A DNA stretch of 64,000 nucleotides from Ignavibacteria bacterium (GCA_017302895.1 JAFLBV010000002.1:558001-622000), one strand, 5' to 3'; numbered from the stretch's first letter, positions 1 through 8,306 are shown. Made by a program: numbers and translations. The notes: generated from the letters alone by a model not told the origin.

Positions 1-371
1 ATTGCTCCTGACATCCCCTTCTCTCTGGGAGTCAGTTCAAATTTTGCTCCATAAGCCGACATGATTTTTCTTCTCTCAATCGACATCGATTCCGGCATAA
101 CCAGTACCAGTTCATAGCCTTTTACTGCCGCTACCATGGCGAGTCCGATTCCAGTATTACCGGAGGTGGGCTCAATTATTACACTTCCTTTTTTCAGGAG
201 GCCCTTTTTTTCAGCATCTTCAATCATGGCGAGAGCGATTCTGTCCTTTATGCTGCCACCCGGGTTGGCTTTTTCGAGCTTGATCCAAACCTCATGATCA
301 CTACCGTATAATTTGTTCAGTTTTACATGAGGGGTGTTTCCAATTGTCTCAAGAATATTATTGTATCTCAT
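1..371 (-). CDS. cysK: Cysteine synthase (O-acetylserine sulfhydrylase), N-terminal part, cut by window edge
   Basis: PLP enzyme that makes cysteine from O-acetylserine and sulfide. Only the first ~123 codons are in the window; the frame is open to base 1. I translated it from the raw minus strand: it begins [19 protein letters not shown], contains the PLP-lysine motif GGSIKDR and the phosphate-binding motif EPTSGNTG, both hallmarks of the family. The ATG at 371-369 is preceded by GGAG at a good distance. It lies 21 bp downstream of cysE on the same strand, so the two probably share a transcript and form the cysteine synthase complex. The gene could be a cystathionine-beta-synthase-like paralogue, but the start and motifs are those of CysK/CysM. 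Confidence 0.9.
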   Translation of the reverse strand, partial: MRYNNILETIGNTPHVKLNKLYGSDHEVWIKLEKANPGGSIKDRIALAMIEDAEKKGLLKKGSVIIEPTSGNTGIGLAMVAAVKGYELVLVMPESMSIERRKIMSAYGAKFELTPREKGMSGA

Positions 372-392
372 TTTATTCTCCATTTAATTTAG

Positions 393-1235
393 TTAAATTA
401 CAAAATCAAGAACGGGATCGTGCTTCCCGTTAAATTTAAGTCTTACCTCACTTTTGTGCAGAACCACTGAATCCGGTGGAACACTCTCGGTCACCCAGGC
501 ATTTCCACCAACAACACTGTTTCTTCCTATCACAGTTTCTCCTCCGAGAATGACCGCCTGTGCGTAGATAATCACATCATCCTCAATGGTTGGATGCCTC
601 TTCTGACTTGCTAGTGATTTATCAACACTGACAGCACCGAGTGTAACACCCTGATAAATTTTCACGCGGGAGCCGATTATGGTAGTCTCCCCGATTACGA
701 TTCCCGTCCCGTGATCGATGCAGAATGATTCCCCGATTTCAGCTCCGGGATGTATATCTATCCCCGATCTCTCGTGTGCGTATTCTGAAAGAATTCTCGG
801 GATAACCGGAACACCCAAAAGGTAAAGCTCGTGCGAAAGCCTGTAGATTGTGATGGCGAAAAAACCCGGATATGCCAGAATGACCTCGTCCTGATTCTTT
901 GCAGCGGGATCACCATTAAATATGGCCTCGGCATCCTTGTCGAGTTTTCTTATTATTTCCGGTAGTGCCGATGCAAACTGATCAACCGTTTGATCAACCT
1001 CCCTTTTATCTTCAATCACCGATCCGACAAGCTTCTTCAAATCATACATTAAAAGAATTGCAGCCGATTCTATTTCCTCAATTTTCTCGAATGATTTTTC
1101 GGAGTATTGCGGAAAAGCCAGTTTCAAAAATTTATCTATGAACTTCCTGCTCTCATCCTTAAGAGGAAGCATGCACTGATGATCTTCATATTTTTTTATC
1201 ACTTGAGAGGCAAACTCTCTGATCGCTTTGTTCAT
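393..1235 (-). CDS. cysE: Serine O-acetyltransferase
   Basis: Acetylates L-serine with acetyl-CoA, the step that feeds cysteine synthase. The 280-residue protein has a helical N-terminal region (about 1-140) and a C-terminal left-handed beta-helix of hexapeptide repeats (about 150-260). The active-site stretch IDHGTGIVIGET and the following QGVTLGA are typical of the family, as is the conserved Asp/His pair. Its ATG at 1235 follows a 4-bp GC hairpin (1252-1263) and has no strong ribosome-binding site. A 36-residue poly-cysteine leader ORF lies 74 bp upstream on the same strand, which suggests control by cysteinyl-tRNA supply. It is followed directly by cysK. Confidence 0.93.
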   Translation of the reverse strand: MNKAIREFASQVIKKYEDHQCMLPLKDESRKFIDKFLKLAFPQYSEKSFEKIEEIESAAILLMYDLKKLVGSVIEDKREVDQTVDQFASALPEIIRKLDKDAEAIFNGDPAAKNQDEVILAYPGFFAITIYRLSHELYLLGVPVIPRILSEYAHERSGIDIHPGAEIGESFCIDHGTGIVIGETTIIGSRVKIYQGVTLGAVSVDKSLASQKRHPTIEDDVIIYAQAVILGGETVIGRNSVVGGNAWVTESVPPDSVVLHKSEVRLKFNGKHDPVLDFVI

Positions 1236-1251
1236 TTATTGCTCGGATTAC

Positions 1252-1263
1252 GCCCAAAAGGGC
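1252..1263 (-). promoter_or_regulatory. Small GC hairpin before the cysE start
   Basis: On the minus strand GCCC-TTTT-GGGC forms a 4-bp stem with a 4-base loop, 16 bases before the cysE ATG and 46 bases after the leader stop. It is too weak for a terminator and has no T-run. It could modulate cysE translation initiation or be chance. Confidence 0.25.
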
Positions 1264-1309
1264 AATTTTATGGAAATTAATTGTGTAAAAAGTTGGAAAT
1301 GGTGCTGTT

Positions 1310-1420
1310 TTAAGCTTGGAAGCTGCAACAACAACAGAGACAGCAACAACAGTTGCCGTTAAAGAGGGTGAAGCTTTTGGATTGTGCTTCGGTTTGAAAT
1401 GAGGATAATGTCGCTATCAT
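1310..1420 (-). CDS. Poly-cysteine leader peptide upstream of cysE (putative attenuator ORF)
   Basis: This small ORF is read directly from the minus strand: ATG at 1420-1418, TAA at 1312-1310, 36 codons in one open frame. Codons 24-32 (bases 1351-1325) read CCCCLCCCC, preceded by NGN and followed by SFQA and stop. It lies on the strand of cysE and ends 74 bases before the cysE start. Leader ORFs with runs of the regulated amino acid are the known sensors of transcription or translation attenuation (his, trp, leu; poly-Cys leaders are known in mycobacteria). Possible competing pairings are GCTGT within the Cys codons (1340-1344) with ACAGC just after the stop (1304-1308), and AAGCTT at both ends of the ORF. 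No canonical terminator with a T-run is visible. No clear Shine-Dalgarno precedes the ATG. Function is inference; the ORF is seen. Confidence 0.7.
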   Translation of the reverse strand: MIATLSSFQTEAQSKSFTLFNGNCCCCLCCCCSFQA

Positions 1421-1581
1421 TATAATGTTGTAACATCGAAAATCTGTTTTCGGTTCCCTGCTACTGATTTTTTCTTTAACACACTCTTCTGAAAACCGGA
1501 TATCGAAATTCCAAGTATTGTATCTAACAAAAAAAATTGTATGTTTAAAATTGTTATTTTCTCAGTTAGATTGATACTAAA
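1421..1581. promoter_or_regulatory. Divergent intergenic region between the cys unit and the ACP cluster
   Basis: Promoters for the leader/cysE transcript (minus) and for the gene at 1582 (plus) must lie here. Directly upstream of the leader ATG is an imperfect palindrome, ATGTTGTAACAT at 1425-1436 on the plus strand, which could be an operator. I see no exact TANNTTTG element on either strand. The rest is AT-rich with no other structure. Confidence 0.3.
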
Positions 1582-2049
1582 ATGAGTTATCACACAATCG
1601 CGTATAGTAACAAACTCGCACTGCCCCTAAGGAAAGAGCTTGAAAGAATATTCTTTTTCAATCTGAACCAGTCATCCCACCTCGATAAAATTCAAAAAAC
1701 CATCGAATCCGACGGCTTGATAAGCATAATCGAAGAAAAGGATCACCTTAAACTTCAGTTTGAAAAAAGTGAGACGGAATCCCTGTTCGCCCTCGACAGT
1801 GAAAAAAATGACGCCGCACTTCTTGGTGTCATATGCTACAAGTTCCAAAACGAAAAATGTCATATTCTTCATATCGCCGTCGACCCCGATTGCGCTACTA
1901 AAGGACACTTTGAGTCGGAACTTCTTACCTACCGGTTAATCGAAAAAGTAAGAAAGATCGCCGTCAATAAACGGGTCGAAAGTCTTGTTCTCCCCTATAC
2001 AGGCAAGGAAATTAAAATAAAGCAAAAAATTATCGACATTCTGGAATAA
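1582..2049 (+). CDS. GNAT-like acetyltransferase-fold protein, first gene of an ACP cluster
   Basis: A 155-residue protein I cannot assign to a named family. The C-terminal half (about 75-150) resembles a GNAT fold: a strand ending LLGVICYKF, then ILHIAVDPDC followed by a small-residue turn and the helix ESELLTYRLIEKV, the position where GNAT enzymes bind acetyl-CoA. The canonical R/Q-x-x-G-x-G/A loop is degenerate (ATKGHF), so CoA binding is uncertain. It is followed 4 bp later by an acyl carrier protein and then a KAS III-like gene, which suggests a role in acyl or amide transfer from the carrier. A signal peptide is absent, so it is cytoplasmic. Confidence 0.5.
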   Translation: MSYHTIAYSNKLALPLRKELERIFFFNLNQSSHLDKIQKTIESDGLISIIEEKDHLKLQFEKSETESLFALDSEKNDAALLGVICYKFQNEKCHILHIAVDPDCATKGHFESELLTYRLIEKVRKIAVNKRVESLVLPYTGKEIKIKQKIIDILE

Positions 2050-2053
2050 TATT

Positions 2054-2290
2054 ATGAACATGGAAGAGTTTATCAGAAATTTTGAGGCTGCAATCGAAAG
2101 TGTGGAACCCGGATCACTAACATCGGATTCCGAATTCAGAGTGGTAATTCCCGGGTGGGATTCACTCGCCGCACTTTCTGTACTCGCAATGATCGACGCT
2201 GAATATGATGTCACCATCAAGGCAAACGATTTCATTGCATGTGATAAAATAAGTGATGTTTACAATCTGATCACACGGCTCAAACAATAG
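2054..2290 (+). CDS. Acyl carrier protein
   Basis: A 78-residue acidic carrier protein. The phosphopantetheine attachment serine is Ser37 in the motif GWDSLAALS, followed by helix III residues (DAEYDVTIKANDF) as in ACP/PCP proteins. Length matches the family. It sits 4 bp after the GNAT-like gene and 8 bp before a ketoacyl-ACP synthase III-like gene, so the three form an operon. Because the housekeeping acpP normally neighbours fabD/fabG/fabF, this is more likely a dedicated secondary ACP used in lipid, polysaccharide or natural-product modification. Confidence 0.85.
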   Translation: MNMEEFIRNFEAAIESVEPGSLTSDSEFRVVIPGWDSLAALSVLAMIDAEYDVTIKANDFIACDKISDVYNLITRLKQ

Positions 2291-2298
2291 TATAAAAA

Positions 2299-3348
2299 AT
2301 GGCTTTCTGCACTATTAATGATGTAAAAATATCAGCAATGGCTGTTGCTGTTCCGAAAACCAAGGAAAATAATGAAGACCTCCCCTTCGGCGATGAGGTG
2401 AATACAAAACTTATAAATACAACAGGAATTCACACAAGACATGTAGCCTCTCCCGGGCTTTGTGCATCTGATTTGTGTTTCGCAGCCACCGAAAAACTCC
2501 TCGCCGACAATCAAATCGACAAAGACAGCATCGACCTTCTGATTTTTCAGTCACAAACCCCTGACTACATTATCCCTTTTACTTCTGCTATTTTGCAAAA
2601 CAAACTTGGCTTGAGCACCTCAACCATCTGTTTCGACATGAATATGGGCTGTTCAGGTTTTGTCTATGCTCTCTTTGTAGCATCATCTATCCTGCAAAAA
2701 GGAAAAGCGAAACGGGCTCTCGTTCTCTCAGGTGATGTACTGACGCATAAAATTTCCAAAACCGACAGGACTACCAGACCAATCTTCGGAGATGCCGGTT
2801 CAGCTACACTTCTTGAATTTTGCGAAAACAGGGAAAGTCTTTGGGCTCTGAACACTGATGGTGGTGGATACGAATCAATAATTATCCAGGCCGGCGGGGC
2901 AAGAAATCCCGTTACCCCCGAGTCATTCATCGACAATGCTCATCCAAACGGGTCCTGCGTAAAGGAGACTGATCTCTTCCTGAGTGGAATGGATATTTTT
3001 AATTTTTCAATCTCACTGGTACCAAGGGTCATCGGCGCTTTTATCGAAAATTTTGGAATTAACAAAGAAGAGGTTGACTTCTTTCTTTTCCATCAGGCTA
3101 ATCTGATGATAAACAGGATTATCGCAAAAAAACTGGGAATAAAGGAAGGACAGATGCCACTCTCCCTGAAGGATTTCGGCAACACTTCATCGGTTTCCAT
3201 CCCGCTCACAGCGATTACTCAGGTCAAAGAGGAAATAGAATCGGGTAAATCGAAGGTTTTGATGAGTGGTTTCGGAACGGGCTTGTCCTGTGCTTCATGC
3301 CATACCGATATCTCTGGAATTAAACTCTCAGATTTGATCTTGGTCTGA
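2299..3348 (+). CDS. 3-oxoacyl-ACP synthase III family protein (FabH-like)
   Basis: A 349-residue thiolase-fold condensing enzyme. The catalytic triad is complete: Cys118 in NMGCSGFVYAL, His265 in FLFHQANLM and Asn295 in FGNTSSVSIPL. FabH enzymes start fatty-acid chains by condensing acyl-CoA with malonyl-ACP; relatives outside the fab cluster often work with a dedicated ACP on specialised acyl groups. The protein is slightly longer than typical FabH (about 320). Its position straight after an orphan ACP and a GNAT-like gene suggests synthesis of a special acyl moiety, perhaps for a cell-surface glycan since a glycosyltransferase gene converges from the other side. The substrate cannot be read from the sequence. 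Confidence 0.8.
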   Translation: MAFCTINDVKISAMAVAVPKTKENNEDLPFGDEVNTKLINTTGIHTRHVASPGLCASDLCFAATEKLLADNQIDKDSIDLLIFQSQTPDYIIPFTSAILQNKLGLSTSTICFDMNMGCSGFVYALFVASSILQKGKAKRALVLSGDVLTHKISKTDRTTRPIFGDAGSATLLEFCENRESLWALNTDGGGYESIIIQAGGARNPVTPESFIDNAHPNGSCVKETDLFLSGMDIFNFSISLVPRVIGAFIENFGINKEEVDFFLFHQANLMINRIIAKKLGIKEGQMPLSLKDFGNTSSVSIPLTAITQVKEEIESGKSKVLMSGFGTGLSCASCHTDISGIKLSDLILV

Positions 3349-3364
3349 TTCGGAGGTTTTTGTT

Positions 3365-4474
3365 TCAACCCTTTTTCTGTAGGATTCTGCGATATCTCTC
3401 GAGCATTATTCCGGCATTTTGTCGTATGTCGTAGTTTTCCTCTACTCTTTTTCTCGCAGCAGCACCCGAATTTCTTCTCAATTCTTCATCAAGAATGAGC
3501 CTCTCCAGAACATCAGCTATTGCTTCATAATCCTTTACAGGCACATGGAACCCGGAAACTCCATCCTCAACGAGAAACTGAAGTCCGCCCGTTTTTGAAA
3601 CAATACACGGCACTCCGCATGACATCGCCTCGACAGTCGAAACACCAAAGGTCTCCTCTATCACCGTCGGGTAAACTTCAATATCCAGATTTTGATGCAC
3701 TGCAGGAAGTGAGTCCTGCATTACATATCCGCTAAATTTGACGGAGTCAGTAATGCCAAGCTCATTTGCGAGAGATTTCAGCTTGTCAAGATCATTCCCG
3801 CTTCCCGTTATCTCGAGTTCAAGCTTTCGTTGAGGCAACCTACCCTTAACCAAAGCAAAAGCCCGCAGCAGGTATTCCTGACCGTATGAGGCGGACAGAG
3901 TTTTGATTATCCCAATTCTAACAGTTTCCCCGCTCCTTTTTTCTTTCGCTGGCGAGAATTTCGAAATGTCGACACCAAACGGAGTTATCACTATCTCTTT
4001 ATCAGTGTATTTTTGCGCAATTTCCGCCATGAATTCACTCGTTGAAAAAACCAGATCCGCACGCGAAAGGGCGTATTCAACCATTCTTTTGTGAACGGGC
4101 GATTTCTTTGGGAAACTTACCACATCACTCCCCCAAACCGAAATAAAATATGGTTTCCTGCCCGCCAGCGCCCCGAGAAGTCCGTAACTTGAGGCATAAT
4201 GTGCGTGAACGATGTCGGGGTTTATCTTTCGAATCAGCCTTTTGAGCCGCTTCAACTCAAAAAAGTAACCTAATTTTTTGACTGATGTCTCGCCTGCAGA
4301 TGCTGTGTCTCGTGCAATATTTCCGGGGTGAAGTGTTACATTCATGAACTCCTCACCTGCCTGCGTAAGTCCAAAAACATGGACTTCAAGTCCGGAATCA
4401 GACAGGATTTCAGCCCATTTTTTTGTGTGTGCAGAACGGAGGTCTGCAAGCATCAGAAGTTTAATTTTTTGCAA
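3365..4474 (-). CDS. Glycosyltransferase family 4 protein
   Basis: A 369-residue GT-B retaining glycosyltransferase. N-terminal Rossmann half (about 1-165) has PDIVHAHYASSYG and WGSDV; the C-terminal half has the donor-binding E-x7-E region EETFGVSTVEAMSCGVP (about 285-300). It uses a nucleotide sugar to extend a lipid- or glycan-linked acceptor; the sugar cannot be told. The likely start is TTG at 4474-4472 with GGAAA upstream, because the family N-terminus KIKLLMLADLR would be lost from the next ATG. The start lies inside the end of the MscS gene (14-base overlap), so translation is probably coupled. It converges on the KAS III gene. Confidence 0.85.
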   Translation of the reverse strand: MQKIKLLMLADLRSAHTKKWAEILSDSGLEVHVFGLTQAGEEFMNVTLHPGNIARDTASAGETSVKKLGYFFELKRLKRLIRKINPDIVHAHYASSYGLLGALAGRKPYFISVWGSDVVSFPKKSPVHKRMVEYALSRADLVFSTSEFMAEIAQKYTDKEIVITPFGVDISKFSPAKEKRSGETVRIGIIKTLSASYGQEYLLRAFALVKGRLPQRKLELEITGSGNDLDKLKSLANELGITDSVKFSGYVMQDSLPAVHQNLDIEVYPTVIEETFGVSTVEAMSCGVPCIVSKTGGLQFLVEDGVSGFHVPVKDYEAIADVLERLILDEELRRNSGAAARKRVEENYDIRQNAGIMLERYRRILQKKG

Positions 4475-5324
4475 TTTCGTTTCCGACCAGCCTTACATCC
4501 AGTTGTTGAAATGGAATCTCAACTCCGTTCTCCTTTAATTTCTGCCAGATTGCAAAGTTGAGTTCCGATCTAAGAATCGCCGGGCGTGACATATACTCTT
4601 CAGTCCATACCATCAAATCAAAATTGATAGAACTCGTGCCAAATTCCTTGAAAACGACTTTTGGTGCCGGGTCTTTTAAAACACCATGATGAGCTTCCGC
4701 CACTTCCATCAGCAGCCGGTCAATCTCCACTGGGTCACTTCCGTACGAAACCCCGACAGGATTGTGAATCCTCACTTTTTTATCAGAATAAGTCCAGTTG
4801 GTTACATTTGAGCTGATAAATTTCGAGTTGGGCACAATTATGCTGACATTGTCGTTCGTCTGAATTACAGTTGCACGAGGGGCAATTTTCATAACATTTC
4901 CCTCGATACCGTCAACCACAATTCTGTCGCCAACTTTTACCGGTCTCTCGAACATTATGATGATACCGGCAACAAATTCGGTTATGGCATTCTGCAGACC
5001 AAGTCCGACACCTATTCCGAGAGCTCCTGCCAGCACCACAAAACTGCTTAAATCGATCCCTGAACTCTGAACGATGATGAGAAAACCGATTGTGACAACA
5101 AGATATCTCAACATCTGTGCAATCGCAATGCTTACACCATACTCAATTTCGAATCGCGGGAAGATCCTCTTAACAAGCCAGTTCTTAAATTTACCCGATA
5201 TCCATACCACCAAAATCATCAAAACCAAAATGTACAGAACTGTTTCTACATGGAAACTGACATTCTTTATCGTGAACAGTCTGTAATTCAATATGTCAAC
5301 TATGATCCGCTGAACTTCATTCAT
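4461..5324 (-). CDS. Small-conductance mechanosensitive channel (MscS family)
   Basis: A 287-residue membrane channel that releases solutes on hypo-osmotic shock. Three transmembrane helices are visible: about 22-42, 68-86 and the pore-lining TM3 about 92-125, rich in Gly/Ala (VVLAGALGIGVGLGLQNAI) and followed by the beta-domain signature FERPVKVGDRI. The C-terminal cytoplasmic domain is complete (LLMEVAEAH, EIPFQQLDVRLV). Length equals the E. coli MscS type. The downstream glycosyltransferase start overlaps its last codons. Confidence 0.92.
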   Translation of the reverse strand: MNEVQRIIVDILNYRLFTIKNVSFHVETVLYILVLMILVVWISGKFKNWLVKRIFPRFEIEYGVSIAIAQMLRYLVVTIGFLIIVQSSGIDLSSFVVLAGALGIGVGLGLQNAITEFVAGIIIMFERPVKVGDRIVVDGIEGNVMKIAPRATVIQTNDNVSIIVPNSKFISSNVTNWTYSDKKVRIHNPVGVSYGSDPVEIDRLLMEVAEAHHGVLKDPAPKVVFKEFGTSSINFDLMVWTEEYMSRPAILRSELNFAIWQKLKENGVEIPFQQLDVRLVGNEIAKN

Positions 5325-5540
5325 CCTTTCTCCGGTTGTAATTATTCCAAAAATAAACCGGAAATTTAACCATTTTTCGAGTTATTTCTTTAAAGTGTAA
5401 AATTTGTGACTGACACACTTGTTTTTTATTCAAATATTTTTAATAATTCCATGTAGTCTTAATTTTTTTAATATCACAGAGGTTGTGACTCATTTCCGTT
5501 GAATAGCGGAATTCATAAACCTGACAAACAAATTTCAAGT

Positions 5541-5544
5541 GAGG
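5541..5544 (+). promoter_or_regulatory. Ribosome-binding site that decides the PPK2 start
   Basis: GAGG lies 6 bases before the GTG at 5551. The longer GTG start at 5539 has no purine-rich site upstream, so translation most likely begins at 5551. Confidence 0.5.
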
Positions 5545-5550
5545 TATTCT

Positions 5551-6420
5551 GTGAAGATCAATCTTAACCGGTTCAGAGTTACCGGTCCCGGCAAATTCAA
5601 ACTATCCAATCACCCCGCCAATTACACAGCTAAAATGAAATCAAAGGAGGATGCAAAACTCGACCTTGAGGCTAATGTAAAACTTATGGCGGAGATGCAG
5701 GATATGATGTATGCCCACGACAAGTGGGGTCTTCTTATCCTTTTCCAGGCAATGGACGCTGCGGGTAAAGACGGCGCAATTAAGCATGTAATGAGTGGAG
5801 TAAATCCCCAAGGAACACAGGTTTACAGTTTCAAACAACCGTCAGCCGAAGAACTCGACCACGATTATCTTTGGAGATATACCAAATCCCTCCCCGAAAG
5901 AGGAAGAATCGGTATCTTCAACCGTTCATATTATGAGGAAGTGCTGGTGGTCAAGGTCCATAATCTCCTGGCAGCCGAGAAACTCCCCGATCCCGTAATG
6001 AATGCCAATATCTGGAAGGAACGGTACCGCCAAATCAGAAATTTTGAACAGTATCTCAACGACAACGGAATAAAAGTTCTGAAATTCTTCCTGAATGTCT
6101 CAAAAGAAGAACAAAAAAACAGGTTCCTCGGACGAATCGAAAATCCCGCCAAAAACTGGAAATTCTCCTCCTCCGACCTCAAAGAAAGAGGATACTGGGA
6201 TCAGTATCAAAAAGCATACGAGGAAGCCATCGCCAACACTTCCACCAAATATGCTCCATGGCATATAATCCCGGCAGATAAAAAGTGGTTTGCAAGACTC
6301 ATCATTTCAGAGGTGATCGTCGAAAAACTGAAAGAACTTAAAGTCCATTACCCCATCATCTCGGACGAACACAGGGCCAACCTTCAAAGCTACAAGGAAG
6401 CACTGATGGCAGAAGAGTAG
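5551..6420 (+). CDS. Polyphosphate kinase 2 family protein (polyphosphate:nucleotide phosphotransferase)
   Basis: Transfers phosphate from polyphosphate to nucleotides (PPK2; the single-domain ~290-residue form with N-terminal NLNRFRV resembles class III, which acts on AMP and ADP). Walker A-like AMDAAGKDG lies near residues 67-75, and Walker B/lid elements follow: GRIGIFNRSYYEEVL and KFFLNVSKEEQKNRF. The frame allows a GTG start at 5539, but GAGG just before the GTG at 5551 favours the shorter form (289 aa). It is a single gene with its own upstream region, convergent with the T9SS gene at 6707. Useful for nucleotide recharging under energy stress. Confidence 0.88.
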   Translation: MKINLNRFRVTGPGKFKLSNHPANYTAKMKSKEDAKLDLEANVKLMAEMQDMMYAHDKWGLLILFQAMDAAGKDGAIKHVMSGVNPQGTQVYSFKQPSAEELDHDYLWRYTKSLPERGRIGIFNRSYYEEVLVVKVHNLLAAEKLPDPVMNANIWKERYRQIRNFEQYLNDNGIKVLKFFLNVSKEEQKNRFLGRIENPAKNWKFSSSDLKERGYWDQYQKAYEEAIANTSTKYAPWHIIPADKKWFARLIISEVIVEKLKELKVHYPIISDEHRANLQSYKEALMAEE

Positions 6421-6425
6421 GTTTT

Positions 6426-6456
6426 AGTTATGAGTTATGAGTTATGAGTTATGAGT
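6426..6456. repeat. 7-bp tandem repeat (TTATGAG)
   Basis: About four copies of the heptamer TTATGAG run directly after the PPK2 stop codon. Similar 'tcatag' text recurs near 16300 and 56260, next to other copies of the same intergenic repeat set. Confidence 0.75.
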
Positions 6457-6512
6457 TTGAGACTTTTTGAGGTTCGAGGTTTAAAATTTGAGTCGTTAAA
6501 ACCTTTATTTTT

Positions 6513-6544
6513 GGAAAAGGAGCGACAATCGTCCTCGATTGTCC
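6513..6544 (-). repeat. Dispersed hairpin repeat, copy A
   Basis: Inverted copy of a ~31-bp element present also at 16046-16076 and 56110-56140. Its core is a hairpin with 8-bp stem GACAATCG/CGATTGTC and a 3-4 base loop, flanked on one side by GCTCCTTTTCC (here as its complement GGAAAAGGAGC). It is followed by text rich in ATCCGTG (6565-6612). This copy has one extra loop base. Confidence 0.85.
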
Positions 6545-6564
6545 AACCGAAAAAGCTCTTGTTT

Positions 6565-6706
6565 AAAACAGAACACGGATAATCCGAAAAATCCGTTTTA
6601 TCCGTGTTCCGTTAAAATCACTCATCACCCAACTCTCAACAAGTCTCCCCTCTCATTTTAGGAGAGGGGCCGGGGGTGAGGTAAGGGGGCGGTCCGGGGG
6701 CGGTCC
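6565..6706. repeat. ATCCGTG-rich repeat text and a GC hairpin in the PPK2/T9SS convergent gap
   Basis: Contains two ATCCGTG/CACGGAT words and a strong hairpin CCCCTCTC-ATTTTAG-GAGAGGGG at 6647-6669, followed by G-rich text (gggggcggtcc twice) up to the T9SS gene stop. The hairpin lacks a T-run on either strand, so terminator function is uncertain. The same kinds of words recur at 16130-16330 and 55600-56280. Confidence 0.6.
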
Positions 6707-8137
6707 CTACTTCAACAACAACATCTTCCGGCTCGAAGTAAACTCTCCGGCTTTTATCTCATATATATAAAGTCCGCTGTTAAGCTTTGCTGCATTAAAC
6801 TCAACTGAGTGGTTACCCGCAGGCATCACACCGTTTACAAGTTCCGCAACTTTTTCACCAAGTGTATTATACACTTTCAAAGAAACATTGGAAGAAACAG
6901 GCAGTGAAAAACTTATCACAGTTGATGGATTGAAAGGATTTGGATAATTCTGTGATAGACCAAATTCCATTGGTGTCATATCCACTTCAACTGAATTCGA
7001 ATATGATGAAGTGCCATCGAAATCGATTTGTTTCAATCTGTATTCAACTCTACCGGAAAAAGCGCTCTCATCCGTGAAGGAATAAGATTTGGGAGCAGTA
7101 GTTGTACCGTTTCCGGCTACACTTCCGATTGTTCTCCATGCGGAATTGTCTTTTCTCTCCACTTCAAATGCACGATTGTTAACCTCTGTAGCAGTTGTCC
7201 ATGAGAGGATAACCCTGCTTCCGGAAGTGGAGACAGAAAATGAAGTCAGTTCAACAGGAAGTGGCGCGAGTTCTGAAGGGATCATCATTGCCGCAACGCC
7301 CACTGTTGGATTAACAGTATTTACACTTCCCCATACACCATCTGCATCTGTGGCAGCGTTTGGGTAAGGTGTACCATTCATCATTCTTGCTTCAATTCTT
7401 CTTACTCCCAACGGATTTGTGTTAGGAATTATCACACCCCATGAACCTGTGATCGCATTCACGCTATCGCTGTAAAAGGGTGCGTATGAATTGGCGGTTG
7501 TGTTAGCTGTTCCGTCATTCTCGACAAAAGTGGCAGCAAGTGGTCTTCCTGTACCGGCTTCGTTGTCATAAAGAACAACAAAACTTTTCGCAGGGGCGGT
7601 GGATCTGCTCCAAAGTCCGGAACCTGCATTTGTTGGGGCGGTATCAAATTTTATTACCTGAGTCGAATCAGTTGATGTAAGTCTTGTCGCTACTGTTGTA
7701 CCGTTCGCACCATCATTAATATTGATTCTAAGGAACACATAATTCCCGGGGATAAAACGGGTTGCATTTCCTGTAGGTTCGTTTACAAACCAACCTGTAT
7801 AGTTGCCTGAAGCGTCAGTTGTGAAAGTACCGTAGTTACCATAAGTGGCTAACGAAGGTCCCGATGTTCTCACAAAATCACTGTCTGATCTTACAAAAAT
7901 CACATTACCGGCACCATTCGCAGTTGGCAGATCGGTTGAAATGACAAACTGATTGAAATATCTGTAGGTCGCGTTGGGGGTTAACCCGGACAGAGTCGCA
8001 AAATATGCAAATGGCATTCTGGCAGCGTTTGTGCCGTTAATACCTTCAATAAATTTTGGCTGAATGGTTACATTCAAGGCTTGACTGAACACCAAACCAG
8101 TGAATAACAAAAACAAAGGGAAAATTTTTTTTAACAT
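6707..8137 (-). CDS. Secreted T9SS type A sorting-domain protein
   Basis: A 476-residue exported protein. Signal peptide at 1-18 (LKKIFPLFLLFTGLVFSQ). The middle (about 20-290) is an extracellular beta-rich region with no catalytic motif I recognise. A fibronectin-III-like domain starts at LPVELTSFSVS (about 293) and the C-terminal sorting domain follows, with QNYPNPFNPSTVISFSLP and the ending SSRKMLLLK that T9SS recognises for export and surface attachment. It stands alone; the downstream gap carries dispersed repeats. Confidence 0.85.
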   Translation of the reverse strand: MLKKIFPLFLLFTGLVFSQALNVTIQPKFIEGINGTNAARMPFAYFATLSGLTPNATYRYFNQFVISTDLPTANGAGNVIFVRSDSDFVRTSGPSLATYGNYGTFTTDASGNYTGWFVNEPTGNATRFIPGNYVFLRININDGANGTTVATRLTSTDSTQVIKFDTAPTNAGSGLWSRSTAPAKSFVVLYDNEAGTGRPLAATFVENDGTANTTANSYAPFYSDSVNAITGSWGVIIPNTNPLGVRRIEARMMNGTPYPNAATDADGVWGSVNTVNPTVGVAAMMIPSELAPLPVELTSFSVSTSGSRVILSWTTATEVNNRAFEVERKDNSAWRTIGSVAGNGTTTAPKSYSFTDESAFSGRVEYRLKQIDFDGTSSYSNSVEVDMTPMEFGLSQNYPNPFNPSTVISFSLPVSSNVSLKVYNTLGEKVAELVNGVMPAGNHSVEFNAAKLNSGLYIYEIKAGEFTSSRKMLLLK

Positions 8138-8261
8138 TTTATGTCCATTTTTTATAAATAACCGGGCTCTTTGCCGGAAATTGTTTATTTATCTCCGGCA
8201 TAAAACCCAAAATTAAGTCCCTCAAACTTACAATTAACCTGCCTGACTAACAAGCCAATTA

Positions 8262-8280
8262 GAACACGATAATCAGGATG
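8262..8280 (+). repeat. GxxExxY-flanking repeat, downstream copy
   Basis: GAACACGATAATCAGGATG, 26 bp beyond the stop of the GxxExxY gene. Related words occur three times in the same orientation (8731-8835) and twice inverted (8946-8963, 8993-9010) on the other side of that gene, and once near 56050. Confidence 0.7.
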
Positions 8281-8306
8281 CGAAAGAATGGAAAAGATAA
8301 GATATA

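Noticed and set aside
1270..1362. A 30-codon plus-strand ORF with several Cys codons opposite the leader
   Set aside because: Its Asn-rich part is the antisense of the poly-Cys run; it does not precede a sulfur gene on its own strand and lacks a ribosome-binding site.
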